A stretch of 64,000 bases of DNA, taken from the NCBI RefSeq assembly GCF_900243745.1, contig NZ_LT984798.1, positions 744,001-808,000 of the forward strand, given 5' to 3'. A program made the translations under genes and the position numbers. Positions 34,344 through 43,720 of this stretch are shown here, one piece after another (position 1 is the first letter of the stretch; each line of letters starts with the position of its first letter). The stretch comes from Desulfovibrio sp. G11. GTDB lineage: Bacteria; Desulfobacterota; Desulfovibrionia; Desulfovibrionales; Desulfovibrionaceae. The notes under the pieces were generated by a model, which searched no databases, was not told the DNA's origin, and was given only the letters and a program-made list of their open reading frames with translations.

Positions 34344-36200
34344 CTATCCCTGGCGCTTGCGCGCCTTGAAAGCCCCGGGGGCCACCTGCAAACACACCAT
34401 GCAGCCCGTGCAGAGGGTCGCATCCACCTCCAGATTGTCGCCGTGGCGATAAAACGCAGGGCAGGCAAGCTCTTCAAGGCAGCGTATGGCTTCCGCTCCC
34501 TGTTGCGCCACTACGGCCACCTGGGGGGCAACCTTCTTGAGCTGGCGGCGGGCATAAAGCACACATGGCTCTTCGGTGATAAGCACTCGCACGCCTGGCT
34601 TGTCTTTCATGTCATTCAGGGCCGCTGTAAGTGCCTTGATATTGAAGGCACGCACCTTGGCCACTTCGGTCACGCCCATGCCGCGCACAATGGTTTCAAT
34701 ATCCATATGGCTGCTCATGCTGCCGAGCACATCCTGCTGCATGCCGGGATTGGGCTGATGCCCGGTCATGGCCGTGGTGCCGTTGTCCAGAATGACCATA
34801 AGTACGTCATGCTGGTTGAAAACGGCGTTGGCAAGCCCGGTCATACCGGAATGGAAAAAAGTGGAGTCGCCGATAAAGGCAATGACGGGTTTTTCCGAGG
34901 CCCGGGCAAAACCGCTGCCTGCCGAGATGGATGAACCCATGCACACCAGAAAGTCAGCCGTGCGCAGGGGGGGCAGAAGTCCCAGAGTGTAGCAGCCGAT
35001 ATCGCTGGAATAATAGGCCTCGTCCCCAAAGATCTGCCGTACCGTATAATACACGGCGCGGTGCGAACAGCCGGGGCACAGGTTGGGCGGACGGCCCGGC
35101 AGATCTGGCTCCATGCTGCGCGGCTCCCGCACGGGACAGGTTTCATCAAACCAACGGGCCAGACGGCGCGTGACAAGTGTGGTGGAATACTCGCCCTGAT
35201 GGGTGAGAATGTCGTCTTTGCCTTCAATGCTCACGGAAAGACCACGCCGCTGCACCAGAACACGAATGTCCTGTTCCAGCAGGTCCTCCCCCTCTTCCAG
35301 CACCAGCACCCGCTCGCATCCGGCAAGGAAAGTGCAGATTTTTTCTTCGGGCAGGGGCCAGGTCATACCCAGTTCCAGCACACGTACGCGACCCTCCCAT
35401 CCATTGGCGGCCAGCGCATCAGCCAGATAGTTGCGCGAAACACCGCTGGTGATGATGCCCAGTTTTGTGATTTCGGCAGGTTCGGCAATCGTATTGAAGG
35501 AACTTTCTTCCGCGGCCTGACGGGCACGGGCCATCAGCTCGTCCAGCACCACATGCCGCTTGCGGGCCACGGCAGGCACAGGAACAAAACGGGCTGGGTC
35601 ACGCTGGAAATCCTTTTTGGGCTGCGGCGCGGGCAAGGCATCAAAATCCACAGGACCACGCAAATGACTGATCCGCGTTGTGGTGCGCAGCAGCACGGGC
35701 TGTTCAAGGCGACGCGCCAGGCTGAAGGCCTCGCGCGTCATGTCCTTGGCTTCCTGCGCCGAGGCCGGTTCAAAACAGGGCAGCATGGCAAAACGCGCGT
35801 AATAGCGGTTGTCCTGCTCGTTCTGGCTGGAGTGGCAGCCGGGGTCATCGGCAGAAAGTACAACCAGGCCACCGGGCAGGCCCGTATACACCGCCGTAAA
35901 CAACGGGTCGGCGGCCACGTTAAGCCCCACATGCTTCATGGTCACAAGGCTCATGGCCCCGCCAAGGGCAGCGCCTGCGGCCACCTCCATGGCAACCTTC
36001 TCGTTGACGGAATATTCCAGCCGGTAACGGCCCTCACCGCCGATGCGATGGAAAGTGTCCGGCACTTCGGACGAAGGCGTACCCGGATAACAGGTAACCA
36101 CATGCACACCGGCCTCAAGAGCGCCACGCACAATGGCCTCGTTGCCCAACAACAGATGGCGCTCACCTTGGGCGCCGTGCAACAGGGGATTGTTGCTCAT
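34344..36200 (-). CDS. iorA: Indolepyruvate:ferredoxin oxidoreductase, alpha subunit
   Basis: IorA is the large thiamine-diphosphate subunit. In 618 aa it shows the N-terminal pyrimidine-binding region (LLGNEAIVRGALEAGVHVVTCYPGTPSSEV), the ThDP motif IGDSTFFHSGMTGLANAV with ILDNGTTAMTG, and the CPGCSHR segment. The C-terminal ferredoxin domain looks eroded: where family members have two full CxxCxxCxxxC motifs, this one has CTGCMVCLQVAP, with the fourth cysteine missing, and a partial RCLEELACP. At least one [4Fe-4S] cluster may be lost or use another ligand. The start at 36200 follows GGGAGGA. Confidence 0.9.
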   Translation of the reverse strand: MSNNPLLHGAQGERHLLLGNEAIVRGALEAGVHVVTCYPGTPSSEVPDTFHRIGGEGRYRLEYSVNEKVAMEVAAGAALGGAMSLVTMKHVGLNVAADPLFTAVYTGLPGGLVVLSADDPGCHSSQNEQDNRYYARFAMLPCFEPASAQEAKDMTREAFSLARRLEQPVLLRTTTRISHLRGPVDFDALPAPQPKKDFQRDPARFVPVPAVARKRHVVLDELMARARQAAEESSFNTIAEPAEITKLGIITSGVSRNYLADALAANGWEGRVRVLELGMTWPLPEEKICTFLAGCERVLVLEEGEDLLEQDIRVLVQRRGLSVSIEGKDDILTHQGEYSTTLVTRRLARWFDETCPVREPRSMEPDLPGRPPNLCPGCSHRAVYYTVRQIFGDEAYYSSDIGCYTLGLLPPLRTADFLVCMGSSISAGSGFARASEKPVIAFIGDSTFFHSGMTGLANAVFNQHDVLMVILDNGTTAMTGHQPNPGMQQDVLGSMSSHMDIETIVRGMGVTEVAKVRAFNIKALTAALNDMKDKPGVRVLITEEPCVLYARRQLKKVAPQVAVVAQQGAEAIRCLEELACPAFYRHGDNLEVDATLCTGCMVCLQVAPGAFKARKRQG

Positions 36201-36283
36201 GCTTCCTCCCGGCCCCGGCGCATGGCTCGCGGGCCGCACTGATAATGCAAGGTGCGCCCGGTGGCGCACCCTTTTATTGCACA

Positions 36284-36316
36284 ACAACCCGCAGTGCGGA
36301 GCATCTTGCGGGTTGT
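36284..36316 (-). terminator. Terminator of the TPR gene
   Basis: ACAACCCGCA pairs with TGCGGGTTGT. It lies 13 bp past the stop of the minus-strand gene at 36329. A second hairpin (GGTGCGCC/GGCGCACC, 36251-36270) follows it. Confidence 0.6.
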
Positions 36317-36328
36317 CGTCTGAAACTG

Positions 36329-37096
36329 TTACGGTTTGGACGGTGTGTCTTTTTGTCCGGCGGCATCCGGCTTGGGCTTGGCATCCGCAGCGGGAGATTC
36401 CGGCGCGACGGGTTCGTCGGCAGCAGCCAGCGTGGGATCCAGTTCGGCAGCGCGGGTGCGCAGGTAGCTGCTGTTCACGCCGTCAGTTTCGCGGGCCAGA
36501 GCCAGATAGGTACGGGCGGCCAGTTCTTTCTGACCTGCGGCAATGGCCGCTTCGGCCAGCATCTGACGCAGTTGCGGCACGCTGGTTCCGCCGGGCAGGG
36601 CATTTTGCAATCCCTGCAGCAGGGTCAGGGCCTGTGCGCTTTTTCCGGCCTGAAGCAGAATACCGGCCTCACCCAGGGCAGCAGAAAGGCTGAAAGCGCC
36701 GTCCGTGCTCTTGGCGGCCTTGCCGTAAGCCTGGGCAGCGGTGTCGTAATCACCGTTGGCCAGAGCGCTCTGGGCCAGGGCCATATAGGCTGCGAAGCGC
36801 GTGGACGAAGGCACGCTCTCTGCCAACTGGGCCAGAGCCTTGACCTGATCTGTACCGCTGTGCTGCAGCGTGGCGCGTGCCAGGGCATCACGGGCTTCTT
36901 CGGCCCGCGAATCATCGTGCCAGTTATAAATGCCGGTGCCTACAAGCACCAGCAGAAAAACCACCAGCACACCGGCAATAAGTCCGGCATGGCGCAGCAT
37001 GAATTGCAGAAGGGGTGCGTTTTCGTGGCTCACCTCGGCCTGCAGGTCACGCAACAGGGGCGCGTCGCCCGCGCCTTGATTCTTTTGCGGATTCAT
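36329..37096 (-). CDS. Membrane-anchored TPR protein, YfgM-like
   Basis: A 255-aa protein with a cytoplasmic start (MNPQKNQGAG), one membrane helix at about 38-58 (AGLIAGVLVVFLLVLVGTGI) and a periplasmic helical-repeat domain (SRFAAY...ALAQSALANGDYDTAAQAYGKAAKST). The C-terminus is Pro/Ala/Lys-rich. This is the layout of YfgM, the ancillary SecYEG/BamB-linked chaperone subunit. The match is by architecture, so the role is inferred. It is divergent from proA. Confidence 0.65.
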   Translation of the reverse strand: MNPQKNQGAGDAPLLRDLQAEVSHENAPLLQFMLRHAGLIAGVLVVFLLVLVGTGIYNWHDDSRAEEARDALARATLQHSGTDQVKALAQLAESVPSSTRFAAYMALAQSALANGDYDTAAQAYGKAAKSTDGAFSLSAALGEAGILLQAGKSAQALTLLQGLQNALPGGTSVPQLRQMLAEAAIAAGQKELAARTYLALARETDGVNSSYLRTRAAELDPTLAAADEPVAPESPAADAKPKPDAAGQKDTPSKP

Positions 37097-37280
37097 GTAT
37101 CAAAAACTCCTTAGGGGCGAAATCGCCGCCGTTTCCGGCGTGTGCGCAGAGCGCTCACGTGGGGACAGGCTCAGGACGGAAGTCTTCTTCATAGGCCATA
37201 AAACGTCCATCTGTCAAAACAAATATCCCCCGGCCAGAGCCGCAAAGGCGCGCTCATGGCCGCTGCCACAAGGAGCTTGC

Positions 37281-38552
37281 ATGACGCCGGCTGAAGAAAT
37301 GGCGCGTCTTGGCGCGCAGGCAAAGGATGCGGCGCGGGCCATGACCAGGGCCACGCCCGAAGCCAAGAACCAGGCCCTGCTGGGTCTGGCGCAACTGCTG
37401 CATCAGCGCGAACCGGAAATTCTGGCCGCCAACGCCCGCGATATTGAAGCTGCCCGGGCCGCCGGGCAGGATGCGGCACGGCTGGACCGCCTTACGCTGA
37501 CTTCGGCCATTATGGAAGAAATGCGCGCCGCCTGCGCCCATGTGGCCAACCTGCCAGACCCTGTCGGCGCTACCGAAAGCCAGTGGCAACGGCCCAACGG
37601 CTTGCTGGTAGGCAAGATGCGCATACCGCTCGGCGTGATCGCCATGGTTTACGAGGCCCGCCCCAATGTAACCATTGATGCGGCCATCCTGTGCATCAAG
37701 GCGGGTAATGCCGTTATTCTGCGTGGCGGCAGCGAGGCCATACACTCCAACACAGCCCTGGCCCAGACCCTGCAAGAAGCCATGGTCCAGGCCGGGCTGC
37801 CCGCTTCGGCGGCGCAGCTTGTGACGGTCCCGGGGCATGAGGCTGTGAACGCCCTGTGCAAGCTTGACCAGTATATTGACGTGATCATCCCCCGCGGCGG
37901 CGAAAGGCTTGTACGCGCGGTTACCGAAGCCGCCACCATGCCCGTGCTCAAGCACTTCAAGGGCGTGTGCCACGCCTATATCGAGCCGGACGCCGACCTT
38001 GAGCGCGCGCTGGATATTGTTTTTAACGGCAAGGTGCAGCGGCCAGGCGTATGTAACGCCCTGGAATGCCTGCTTGTACACAAGGATGCAGCCTCGGCCT
38101 TTCTGCCCCTGGTGGCGGAAAAACTCGGCGCGGCGGGCGTGGAATTTCGGGCTGACACCACGGCCCTGCCCCTTATGAACAAGGCCCCGCAAGGCCGCGT
38201 TGTTCCCCAGCGGGCTGAAGACCTTGGTCAGGAATTTCATGATCTTGTTCTCGCCGTTCGCGTGGTGGACAGTATGGATGAAGCGCTGGACCACATTGCC
38301 CGCTATGGATCCAACCATACAGAAATCATCTGCACCAATGACTATGCCAAGGCCATGCGCTTTCTGCGCGAAGCCGATGCCTCCATGGTGGCGGTCAATG
38401 CATCCAGCCGCTTCAACGACGGCGGGCAGCTCGGCCTGGGCGCGGAGATCGGCATATCCACCTCCAAGCTGCATGCTTACGGGGCCATGGGCGTTGAAGA
38501 ACTGACCACCACCAAATTTGTGGTGTTGGGGCAGGGGCAGGTGCGGCAGTAG
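37281..38552 (+). CDS. proA: Glutamate-5-semialdehyde dehydrogenase (gamma-glutamyl phosphate reductase)
   Basis: ProA reduces gamma-glutamyl phosphate to glutamate semialdehyde with NADPH in proline synthesis. The 423-aa protein has the aldehyde-dehydrogenase fold markers MVYEARPNVTIDAA, AVILRGGSEAIHSN, and the catalytic cysteine in GVCNALECLLVH. The start at 37281 follows AAGGAGC; an upstream in-frame ATG at 37095 lies in the divergent spacer. Its stop overlaps the nadD GTG start by one base. Confidence 0.95.
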   Translation: MTPAEEMARLGAQAKDAARAMTRATPEAKNQALLGLAQLLHQREPEILAANARDIEAARAAGQDAARLDRLTLTSAIMEEMRAACAHVANLPDPVGATESQWQRPNGLLVGKMRIPLGVIAMVYEARPNVTIDAAILCIKAGNAVILRGGSEAIHSNTALAQTLQEAMVQAGLPASAAQLVTVPGHEAVNALCKLDQYIDVIIPRGGERLVRAVTEAATMPVLKHFKGVCHAYIEPDADLERALDIVFNGKVQRPGVCNALECLLVHKDAASAFLPLVAEKLGAAGVEFRADTTALPLMNKAPQGRVVPQRAEDLGQEFHDLVLAVRVVDSMDEALDHIARYGSNHTEIICTNDYAKAMRFLREADASMVAVNASSRFNDGGQLGLGAEIGISTSKLHAYGAMGVEELTTTKFVVLGQGQVRQ

Positions 38553-39292
38553 TGACCATACGGCGCACTCTGCGGCCCACAGCAGACTCTGCAAGCCCGC
38601 CCACGGGACGGGCCATCCTGGGGGGCAGTTTTAATCCGCCCCACGTGGGACATCTGCGGCTGGCCATTGAGGCCGCCGAAGCCCTGGCATCCCTGACCGA
38701 CGGTGTTGACCTGATTCCCTGTGCGGTGCCGCCGCACAAGGCCATGATCGGCATGCTGCCCTTTGACCTGCGCGCCCGGATGCTGGAAGCCAGCATAGCG
38801 GATCTGCCTTTTCTGCGCTGTAACAGGCTTGAAGGCCAACGCCGGGGACCGTCCTATACCTGGGATACCCTGCTTGCCTACCGCGAGGCCGCTCCGGATA
38901 CAGAGCTTTACTTCATACTCGGCAGCCCGGACTTTGCCCTGCTGCCCACCTGGCACAGGGGTCTGGAACTGCCCGGCCTGTGCCACTTCGTTGTCGTGCC
39001 GCGAGACGGGCAGGACGGCCGTGACATGGCAACCACCGCCACTCGCCTGTGGCCCGAGGCCGAAGAGTGTGAACCGCTGGTGGGCGAAGGTCCCTGTATG
39101 GTCTTGCCTGGTGGAGGCATGGCGCATTTTTTGCCCTTACCGTGGCTTGATGTGAGCGCATCGCGCCTGCGCGCCTTGTGGCTGGCACACCGGAGAGTGG
39201 ATTTTCTGCTGCCCCGGGCGGCTTTTGAAATCCTGCGTGAAAGCGAAGAAACCGTGCGAACACACTGGCAACAGGCAGGAAGCCCATGCTGA
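38552..39292 (+). CDS. nadD: Nicotinate-nucleotide adenylyltransferase
   Basis: NadD joins nicotinate mononucleotide and ATP to form deamido-NAD in NAD synthesis. The 246-aa protein has the nucleotidyl-transferase motif GGSFNPPHVGHL near residue 25, ending ASRLRALWLAHRR...LP, where the family has the ISST(D/R) region. It starts with GTG at 38552, sharing one base with the proA stop. It also overlaps the next gene by 7 bp, so three genes form one operon. Confidence 0.9.
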   Translation: MTIRRTLRPTADSASPPTGRAILGGSFNPPHVGHLRLAIEAAEALASLTDGVDLIPCAVPPHKAMIGMLPFDLRARMLEASIADLPFLRCNRLEGQRRGPSYTWDTLLAYREAAPDTELYFILGSPDFALLPTWHRGLELPGLCHFVVVPRDGQDGRDMATTATRLWPEAEECEPLVGEGPCMVLPGGGMAHFLPLPWLDVSASRLRALWLAHRRVDFLLPRAAFEILRESEETVRTHWQQAGSPC

Positions 39293-40104
39293 CAACTGCC
39301 CCCAAGGATATACGTGAAAACATTGCCCGCGCTGTAGGCTACTTGCGGCGGGATGAAGTGGAACGTTCCCTGCTGGCCATGAGCGAAGCCCTGCGGCGCA
39401 TGGCCGAGGTCAGAATGTTGCGCTCCGCCAGGGCTGAACTGGATATCCAGATCAGCGAATTTCTGGCCTCCCTTATCCATCATCAGACCATGCAGCCCCT
39501 GTTGGATCCGGAGCATACGGGCAAGCCCAGAAGCATTCCCTTTCAGCAGGGCAAAGAAGCCGCCCTGGCTACTGTGCTGGACGGGCTGGGGCGAATTTTG
39601 CAAAAAGAGGCAGAAAACTGTGTACAGGCTGAACTTGCCGCACGGATGGAGCGTAAAAAGCACCTCATTGAAACAGGCCTGCAGTTCGTGCGCGAAGGCC
39701 AGACCGCCAAAGGACGGGCCTTTTTAAAGCGCGTTGTGGAAGAATTCAGCCGGGAAGATGGCATACGCGTACAGGTTGGACAAATTTTTTCCGCAGCGGG
39801 GCTGTATCAAGAAGCTGCGGAAATGTATGAAGAAGCCATTACAATCCAACCAAGAGAGCCTGCCGCCTACACAGGGGCCGTAGCTGCGTGGATGGAACTG
39901 CGCGAGTACGAAAAAGCCGAAAACATCTATAAGGCCGTGCTGCGCACCTTTGGCGGGCACCCCTCGACCTTCGGCAAGATGGCTGCGCTCTACCTGGCAT
40001 GGCGCAAACGACAGGCCGCAGAAGACATGGCCTTTCGAGCACTTCAGGAAGACCCGGGGCAGCCAGACGCCCTGGAGGTTATCGCAGCGCTGGAGCGCCG
40101 GTAA
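39286..40104 (+). CDS. TPR-containing protein
   Basis: A 272-aa helical protein. The N-terminal half has no known motif (VGYLRRDEVERSLLAMSEAL). The C-terminal half carries tetratricopeptide-like repeats (GLYQEAAEMYEEAITIQPREPAAY and REYEKAENIYKAVL). There is no signal peptide, so it is cytoplasmic. Function unknown. It overlaps nadD by 7 bp and is the last core gene before the tRNA and the island. Confidence 0.75.
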   Translation: MLTTAPKDIRENIARAVGYLRRDEVERSLLAMSEALRRMAEVRMLRSARAELDIQISEFLASLIHHQTMQPLLDPEHTGKPRSIPFQQGKEAALATVLDGLGRILQKEAENCVQAELAARMERKKHLIETGLQFVREGQTAKGRAFLKRVVEEFSREDGIRVQVGQIFSAAGLYQEAAEMYEEAITIQPREPAAYTGAVAAWMELREYEKAENIYKAVLRTFGGHPSTFGKMAALYLAWRKRQAAEDMAFRALQEDPGQPDALEVIAALERR

Positions 40105-40312
40105 CACGATACCGCCGCTCATGCCTGGCAGATACTTTCCGCCGAATAGAACCAACTGGCAGCGCCCTCCCCCGGCGCCCCATCCGGCGCAGCCCGGCAC
40201 CATCGGCAGACAGCATGAAAAACTGCCGTGCGGCACCAAGCGCACCCATTGCCATTCCGCGCAAGATGCGCTATACACTGCCTTCGGTCACGGGGGCTAC
40301 ACCCAGACCTGC

Positions 40313-40407
40313 GGAGAGGTAGCGAAGCTGGCCGTAACGCGCTCGACTCGAAATCGAGTTACCGGTTAATCCCCGGTACGTGGGTTCGAATCCCACCCTC
40401 TCCGCCA
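40313..40407 (+). tRNA. serU: tRNA-Ser (anticodon CGA)
   Basis: The acceptor stem GGAGAGG pairs with CCTCTCC, a discriminator G follows, and CCA is encoded. The anticodon stem CTCGA/TCGAG holds the loop CTCGAAA, with anticodon CGA at 40349-40351 that reads UCG. The long variable arm is typical of serine tRNAs. An integrase gene begins about 190 bp downstream, so the 3' end is the likely attachment site of the genomic island. Confidence 0.95.
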
Positions 40408-40518
40408 TTTTTATGTTTTTTACAGTCCAATAAAGTCCGGAAAGCAAGCAATAAAGCGGCTTTCCGGACTTTCTCTTTCCAGCGACGTCCACCTCGAACT
40501 TGCAAAAACCTACACATC

Positions 40519-40643
40519 TGTGTATAAAAATGTGTATAAATGGACTTGCTCCAAAATTTTTATACACATGTCATTTTGCTCTACGGGGACGGGAAAATGC
40601 GAGAAAAATTTTCTACACAAGGTCATACACAAATTTATACACG
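40519..40643. repeat. Four TGTGTATAAA boxes around the integrase start
   Basis: Direct copies lie at 40519-40528 and 40531-40540. Inverted copies (TTTATACACA/G) lie at 40559-40568 and 40634-40643. They flank the integrase start. Such arrays are expected for arm-type integrase sites or for the AlpA/excisionase regulator. Confidence 0.6.
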
Positions 40644-41634
40644 TAATATTACACATACCTTTCTTAATAACCTGAAAGCGACTGGCGAGGAGCAAAGAAT
40701 TCCCGTTGGAGAGTCGCTTTTTTTACGTGTTTCCCCCAAGGGCAAAAAGACTTGGTATCTCAGATACGATACTCTCACTCCCGAGGGTAAGCGGAAGCAA
40801 AACATTGTCAGTATAGGGCAGTTCCCCAAAATGGGGCTAAAAGAAGCCCGAGCCGAGTCTGACTTGCGAAGAACCTTGGCTAAAGATGATAATGCCAACC
40901 TTGTGCAGGTGCGCAAGGAAGAGCTTATCCAAAAGGCGCAGCCCAAGGTTGTTCATACCTTTCAGAGTGTTGCAGATGAATGGCTCGACTTGAAGATGGC
41001 GGAATGGGAAGAACGCTCCGGCAAACAAAACCGGGGGCGGCTTGCCGCCAACGTCTATCCTGTCATCGGTGACATGCCCATTGACGAACTGACAGTCAAT
41101 GATATCGAGCGGGCACTGAAGCATATTATTTCGCGCGGCTCGCTGGAGGTTGCCCGGCGCGTGCATACCTTGATTGTCAGCATCTTCAAATACGCTCTGG
41201 CAAAAGATTTGATCCAACAGCCGGACATCGTTGTCAGACTAAGCTGGTACAAAGACCAGATGCCCAAGCGCCGGAGACAGAGCCTGTACTCCGAAGAGCT
41301 CGGTCCAGAGGATGTTGGGCAACTGCTGAGAAGCATAGATGAACACAAAAACCGCTGGACGGTTCCTGTCTCAATGGCCTTGCAGCTTGCTCCCTACTGC
41401 GCAGTGCGTCCCTCCGAACTTCTGGAAGCAAAATGGACCGAATTTAACCTTGATGCGGCGGAATGGATAATTCCGTCAGAACGCATGAAAGTGGGCCGCC
41501 CGCACCTTGTGCCGCTGCCGCGCCAAGCTGTTGAGCTTTTCAAAAAAATGTACGCCTTCTCCCGCACAAAGGAGTGGGTTTTCCCGTCTACCTCTTCCAA
41601 AGGTGGCTCTTCCGGGTTTTCCGTGGGTAGCTGA
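40597..41634 (+). pseudogene. Tyrosine integrase, N-terminal part, split by an ISL3 element
   Basis: This is the first 336 codons of a P4-type tyrosine recombinase. It includes the arm-binding start (MREKFSTQGHTQIYTRN), a SAM-like core-binding domain (VADEWLDLKMAEWEERS), and the catalytic region starting at MALQLAPYCAVRPSELLEAKW, where the first catalytic arginine lies. The ISL3 element enters at 41605, so the frame ends after a short IS-coded tail (GSSGFSVGS). The second catalytic part is at 42940-43248. Joining 41604 to 42940 restores an intact frame of about 438 codons. The start at 40597 has GGGGACGGG upstream. The enzyme should have inserted the island at tRNA-Ser. Confidence 0.9.
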
Positions 41635-42931
41635 TCTGCTAATGTCCTTCCCGGAGGGCACCAATGAAGGATACGGACCTATATTTTCGGATTCTCGGGC
41701 TGACCGAGCCCTGGTTTGTTGAGGCTGTTGAACTGGACACGGCGGAAGGTCGGGTAGACATCCGCGTGGAGCATGGTCCTGGTGTTCGCTGGTTTTGCCC
41801 TACTTGTGGTCGAGAGCTGGCTTGCCGCGACCATGCCGAGCCTCGTGTCTGGCGCCATCTGGACACGTGCCAGTTCAAGACGTTCCTGCATGCTCGGATT
41901 CCCCGAGTGGACTGCCCCGAGCATGGCGTCCTTCAGGTCAACGTGCCTTGGGCCGAGTCCAAGGCACGTTTCACCATATTGATGGAGCGATTGATCATCG
42001 ACGTGCTGACCGAGTGCGCCACCGTAACAGGAGCGCGGCGCATCCTGCGCATCACCTGGGACGAAGCATGGGGTGTCATGGAAAGGGCGGTGCGCCGGGG
42101 CCGGGAGCGCAAGCAATCGAATCCCTCGCGGTATCTTGGCGTTGACGAGAAGGCATTCCGCAAGGGGCACGACTATGTGACCGTGGTTTGTGATCTGATC
42201 GGCAGCACGGTGGAGTATGTGGCCGACGAGCGTAAGGCCGAAAGCCTTGAGGGGTACTACCTTCAGTTCACCAAGGCGCAGTTGGAGCGGATCAAGGCCG
42301 TGGCCATGGACATGTGGGAGCCCTATTTTAAAGCTACGCTCAAACATGTGCCGGACGCGGCGGGGAAAATCGTTCACGATCGGTTCCACGTCATGAAACA
42401 CGTAGGCGAGGCTGTGGACCGGGTACGCAAGCAAGAGCACCGCGAACTCACAAGTCAGGATGACCATCGACTCAAGGGCACGAAATTCCTCTGGCTATAC
42501 CGGGAGGAGAATCTGCCGGACAAACACCGGCCAGCCCTGGAGGCCTTGAAGACAGCGAACCTCAAGGTGGCCAAGGCCTGGGCCATGAAGGAAAGCCTGA
42601 ACGACGTCTGGAAGTACCTGAGCACGGGATGGGCCAGACGTTTTGTGAAGCGATGGCTGGTCTGGGTGAACAGGTCAGATCTTGCCCCAATGCGCAAAGT
42701 GGGCGGACTGATTCAGAGACATCTTGAGAACATCCTGACCTTCTGCCGCCACAGGATCACCAACGGCGTGGCCGAGGGCCTCAACAGCAAGATCATGGCC
42801 ATCAAGAGGAAGGCTTGCGGTTATAGGAACCGGGAGCATTTCAAGACAGCCATCTACTTCTTCTGTGGCGGTCTAAACCTCTACCCGGCCAGTTCCTGAC
42901 AGGGGTTACCCACGGAAAACCCGGAAGAACC
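41605..42931 (+). mobile_element. ISL3-family insertion sequence
   Basis: A 1327-bp element. Its ends are near-perfect inverted repeats of about 25 bp starting GG(C/T)TCTTCCGGGTTTTCCG. It is flanked by a perfect 8-bp target duplication, CCAAAGGT (41597-41604 and 42932-42939), the duplication size expected for ISL3. It splits the integrase gene, and precise removal would restore the frame. The clean duplication suggests a recent insertion. Confidence 0.95.
41664..42899 (+). CDS. ISL3-family transposase
   Basis: A 411-aa DDE transposase. The N-terminus has the ISL3 zinc-binding pattern WFCPTCGREL...CRDH and CPEHGV. The catalytic acidic residues are visible in LGVDEKAFRKGH, AVAMDMWEPY and GVAEGLNSKIMAIKRKACGYRN. 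It fills almost the whole element. The start at 41664 has GGAGGG upstream. It should be functional. Confidence 0.95.
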   Translation: MKDTDLYFRILGLTEPWFVEAVELDTAEGRVDIRVEHGPGVRWFCPTCGRELACRDHAEPRVWRHLDTCQFKTFLHARIPRVDCPEHGVLQVNVPWAESKARFTILMERLIIDVLTECATVTGARRILRITWDEAWGVMERAVRRGRERKQSNPSRYLGVDEKAFRKGHDYVTVVCDLIGSTVEYVADERKAESLEGYYLQFTKAQLERIKAVAMDMWEPYFKATLKHVPDAAGKIVHDRFHVMKHVGEAVDRVRKQEHRELTSQDDHRLKGTKFLWLYREENLPDKHRPALEALKTANLKVAKAWAMKESLNDVWKYLSTGWARRFVKRWLVWVNRSDLAPMRKVGGLIQRHLENILTFCRHRITNGVAEGLNSKIMAIKRKACGYRNREHFKTAIYFFCGGLNLYPASS

Positions 42932-42939
42932 CCAAAGGT

Positions 42940-43248
42940 AAGGGAAAAGCCGTCAGCTCCATGGCCCTGATTCAAGCTTTCCGGAAAATGGGTTACACTG
43001 CAGAGAACGGGAATAGATTTGTGACGCACGCGTTTCGTGGCTTGTTCTCCACCACGGCCTACAATATCCTCGGCGCGTCATCCCTGGCTGTGGAACTGCA
43101 ACTCGCCCACGTAGAACAAAACAAAGTCAAAGCCGCCTACCACAAGACCAGCCTGCGCACCGCCTTGGCAGAACGCCGGGCTCTGCTCCAGCAGTATGCG
43201 GATTATCTAGATGAGTTGAGGGAAGGATCGAGCGAAGGAACGAACTAA
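42940..43248 (+). pseudogene. Tyrosine integrase, C-terminal part after the ISL3 element
   Basis: The last 103 codons of the split integrase, in frame with 41604 once the element is removed. It carries the second catalytic box, THAFRGLFSTTAYN (HxxR type), and LQLAHVEQNKVKAAYHK, with the catalytic tyrosine in AAYHK. As it stands it has no start of its own; an internal ATG at 42961 would give a 95-aa fragment that lacks most of the active site. Its stop shares one base with the next ATG. Confidence 0.9.
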
Positions 43249-43717
43249 TGGCCATCACGATTACCCAACTCACTACGCGTACTCAGGACAAGATGAAACG
43301 CCTGGAATACCTCTGGGAGACTTCTGTTCGCGCAACGCATGACTTTCTGACTGAGGACAATATCCAAGCCCTCAAGCCCCTAGTCAGTCAAGGATTGCAG
43401 GCTATTCCCATCCTATGCATCGCAGAAGAGAACCAAGGCAATATCCTTGGGTTTATGGGGATAGAAGAGAATAAAATTGAAATGCTCTTCATTTCTCCAG
43501 AAGCACGGGGACAGGGAGTTGGCCGCAAGCTCGTGCTCTATGCTACTGAGTCCCTGGGATAACGCTGGTGGATGTGAACGAACAGAACCCACAGGCCGTA
43601 GGCTTTTACCAACATATGGGATTTACTGTTTTCAGACGTTCAGAAGTTGACGGGCAAGGTAATCCCTTCCCTCTGCTGCATATGGTGCTCACAAAAATTG
43701 AGCATGACAAAGGGTGA
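43248..43717 (+). pseudogene. GNAT acetyltransferase broken by a single-base frameshift
   Basis: The first frame (43248-43562) ends at a TAA just after the acetyl-CoA loop (SPEARGQGVGRKLVLYATESLG). The family continuation LVDVNEQNPQAVGFYQHMGF resumes at once in another frame (43562 on) and ends at TGA 43715-43717. One missing base near GGGATAACG would explain this. It resembles the core GNAT gene at 10654 over the same C-terminal motif. It is either a real pseudogene or a sequencing error. Confidence 0.8.
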
Positions 43718-43720
43718 AGC

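Noticed and set aside
40519..40643. CRISPR array from repeated TGTGTATAAA boxes
   Set aside because: Boxes are 10 bp, in both orientations and irregularly spaced; no spacer pattern or cas genes.
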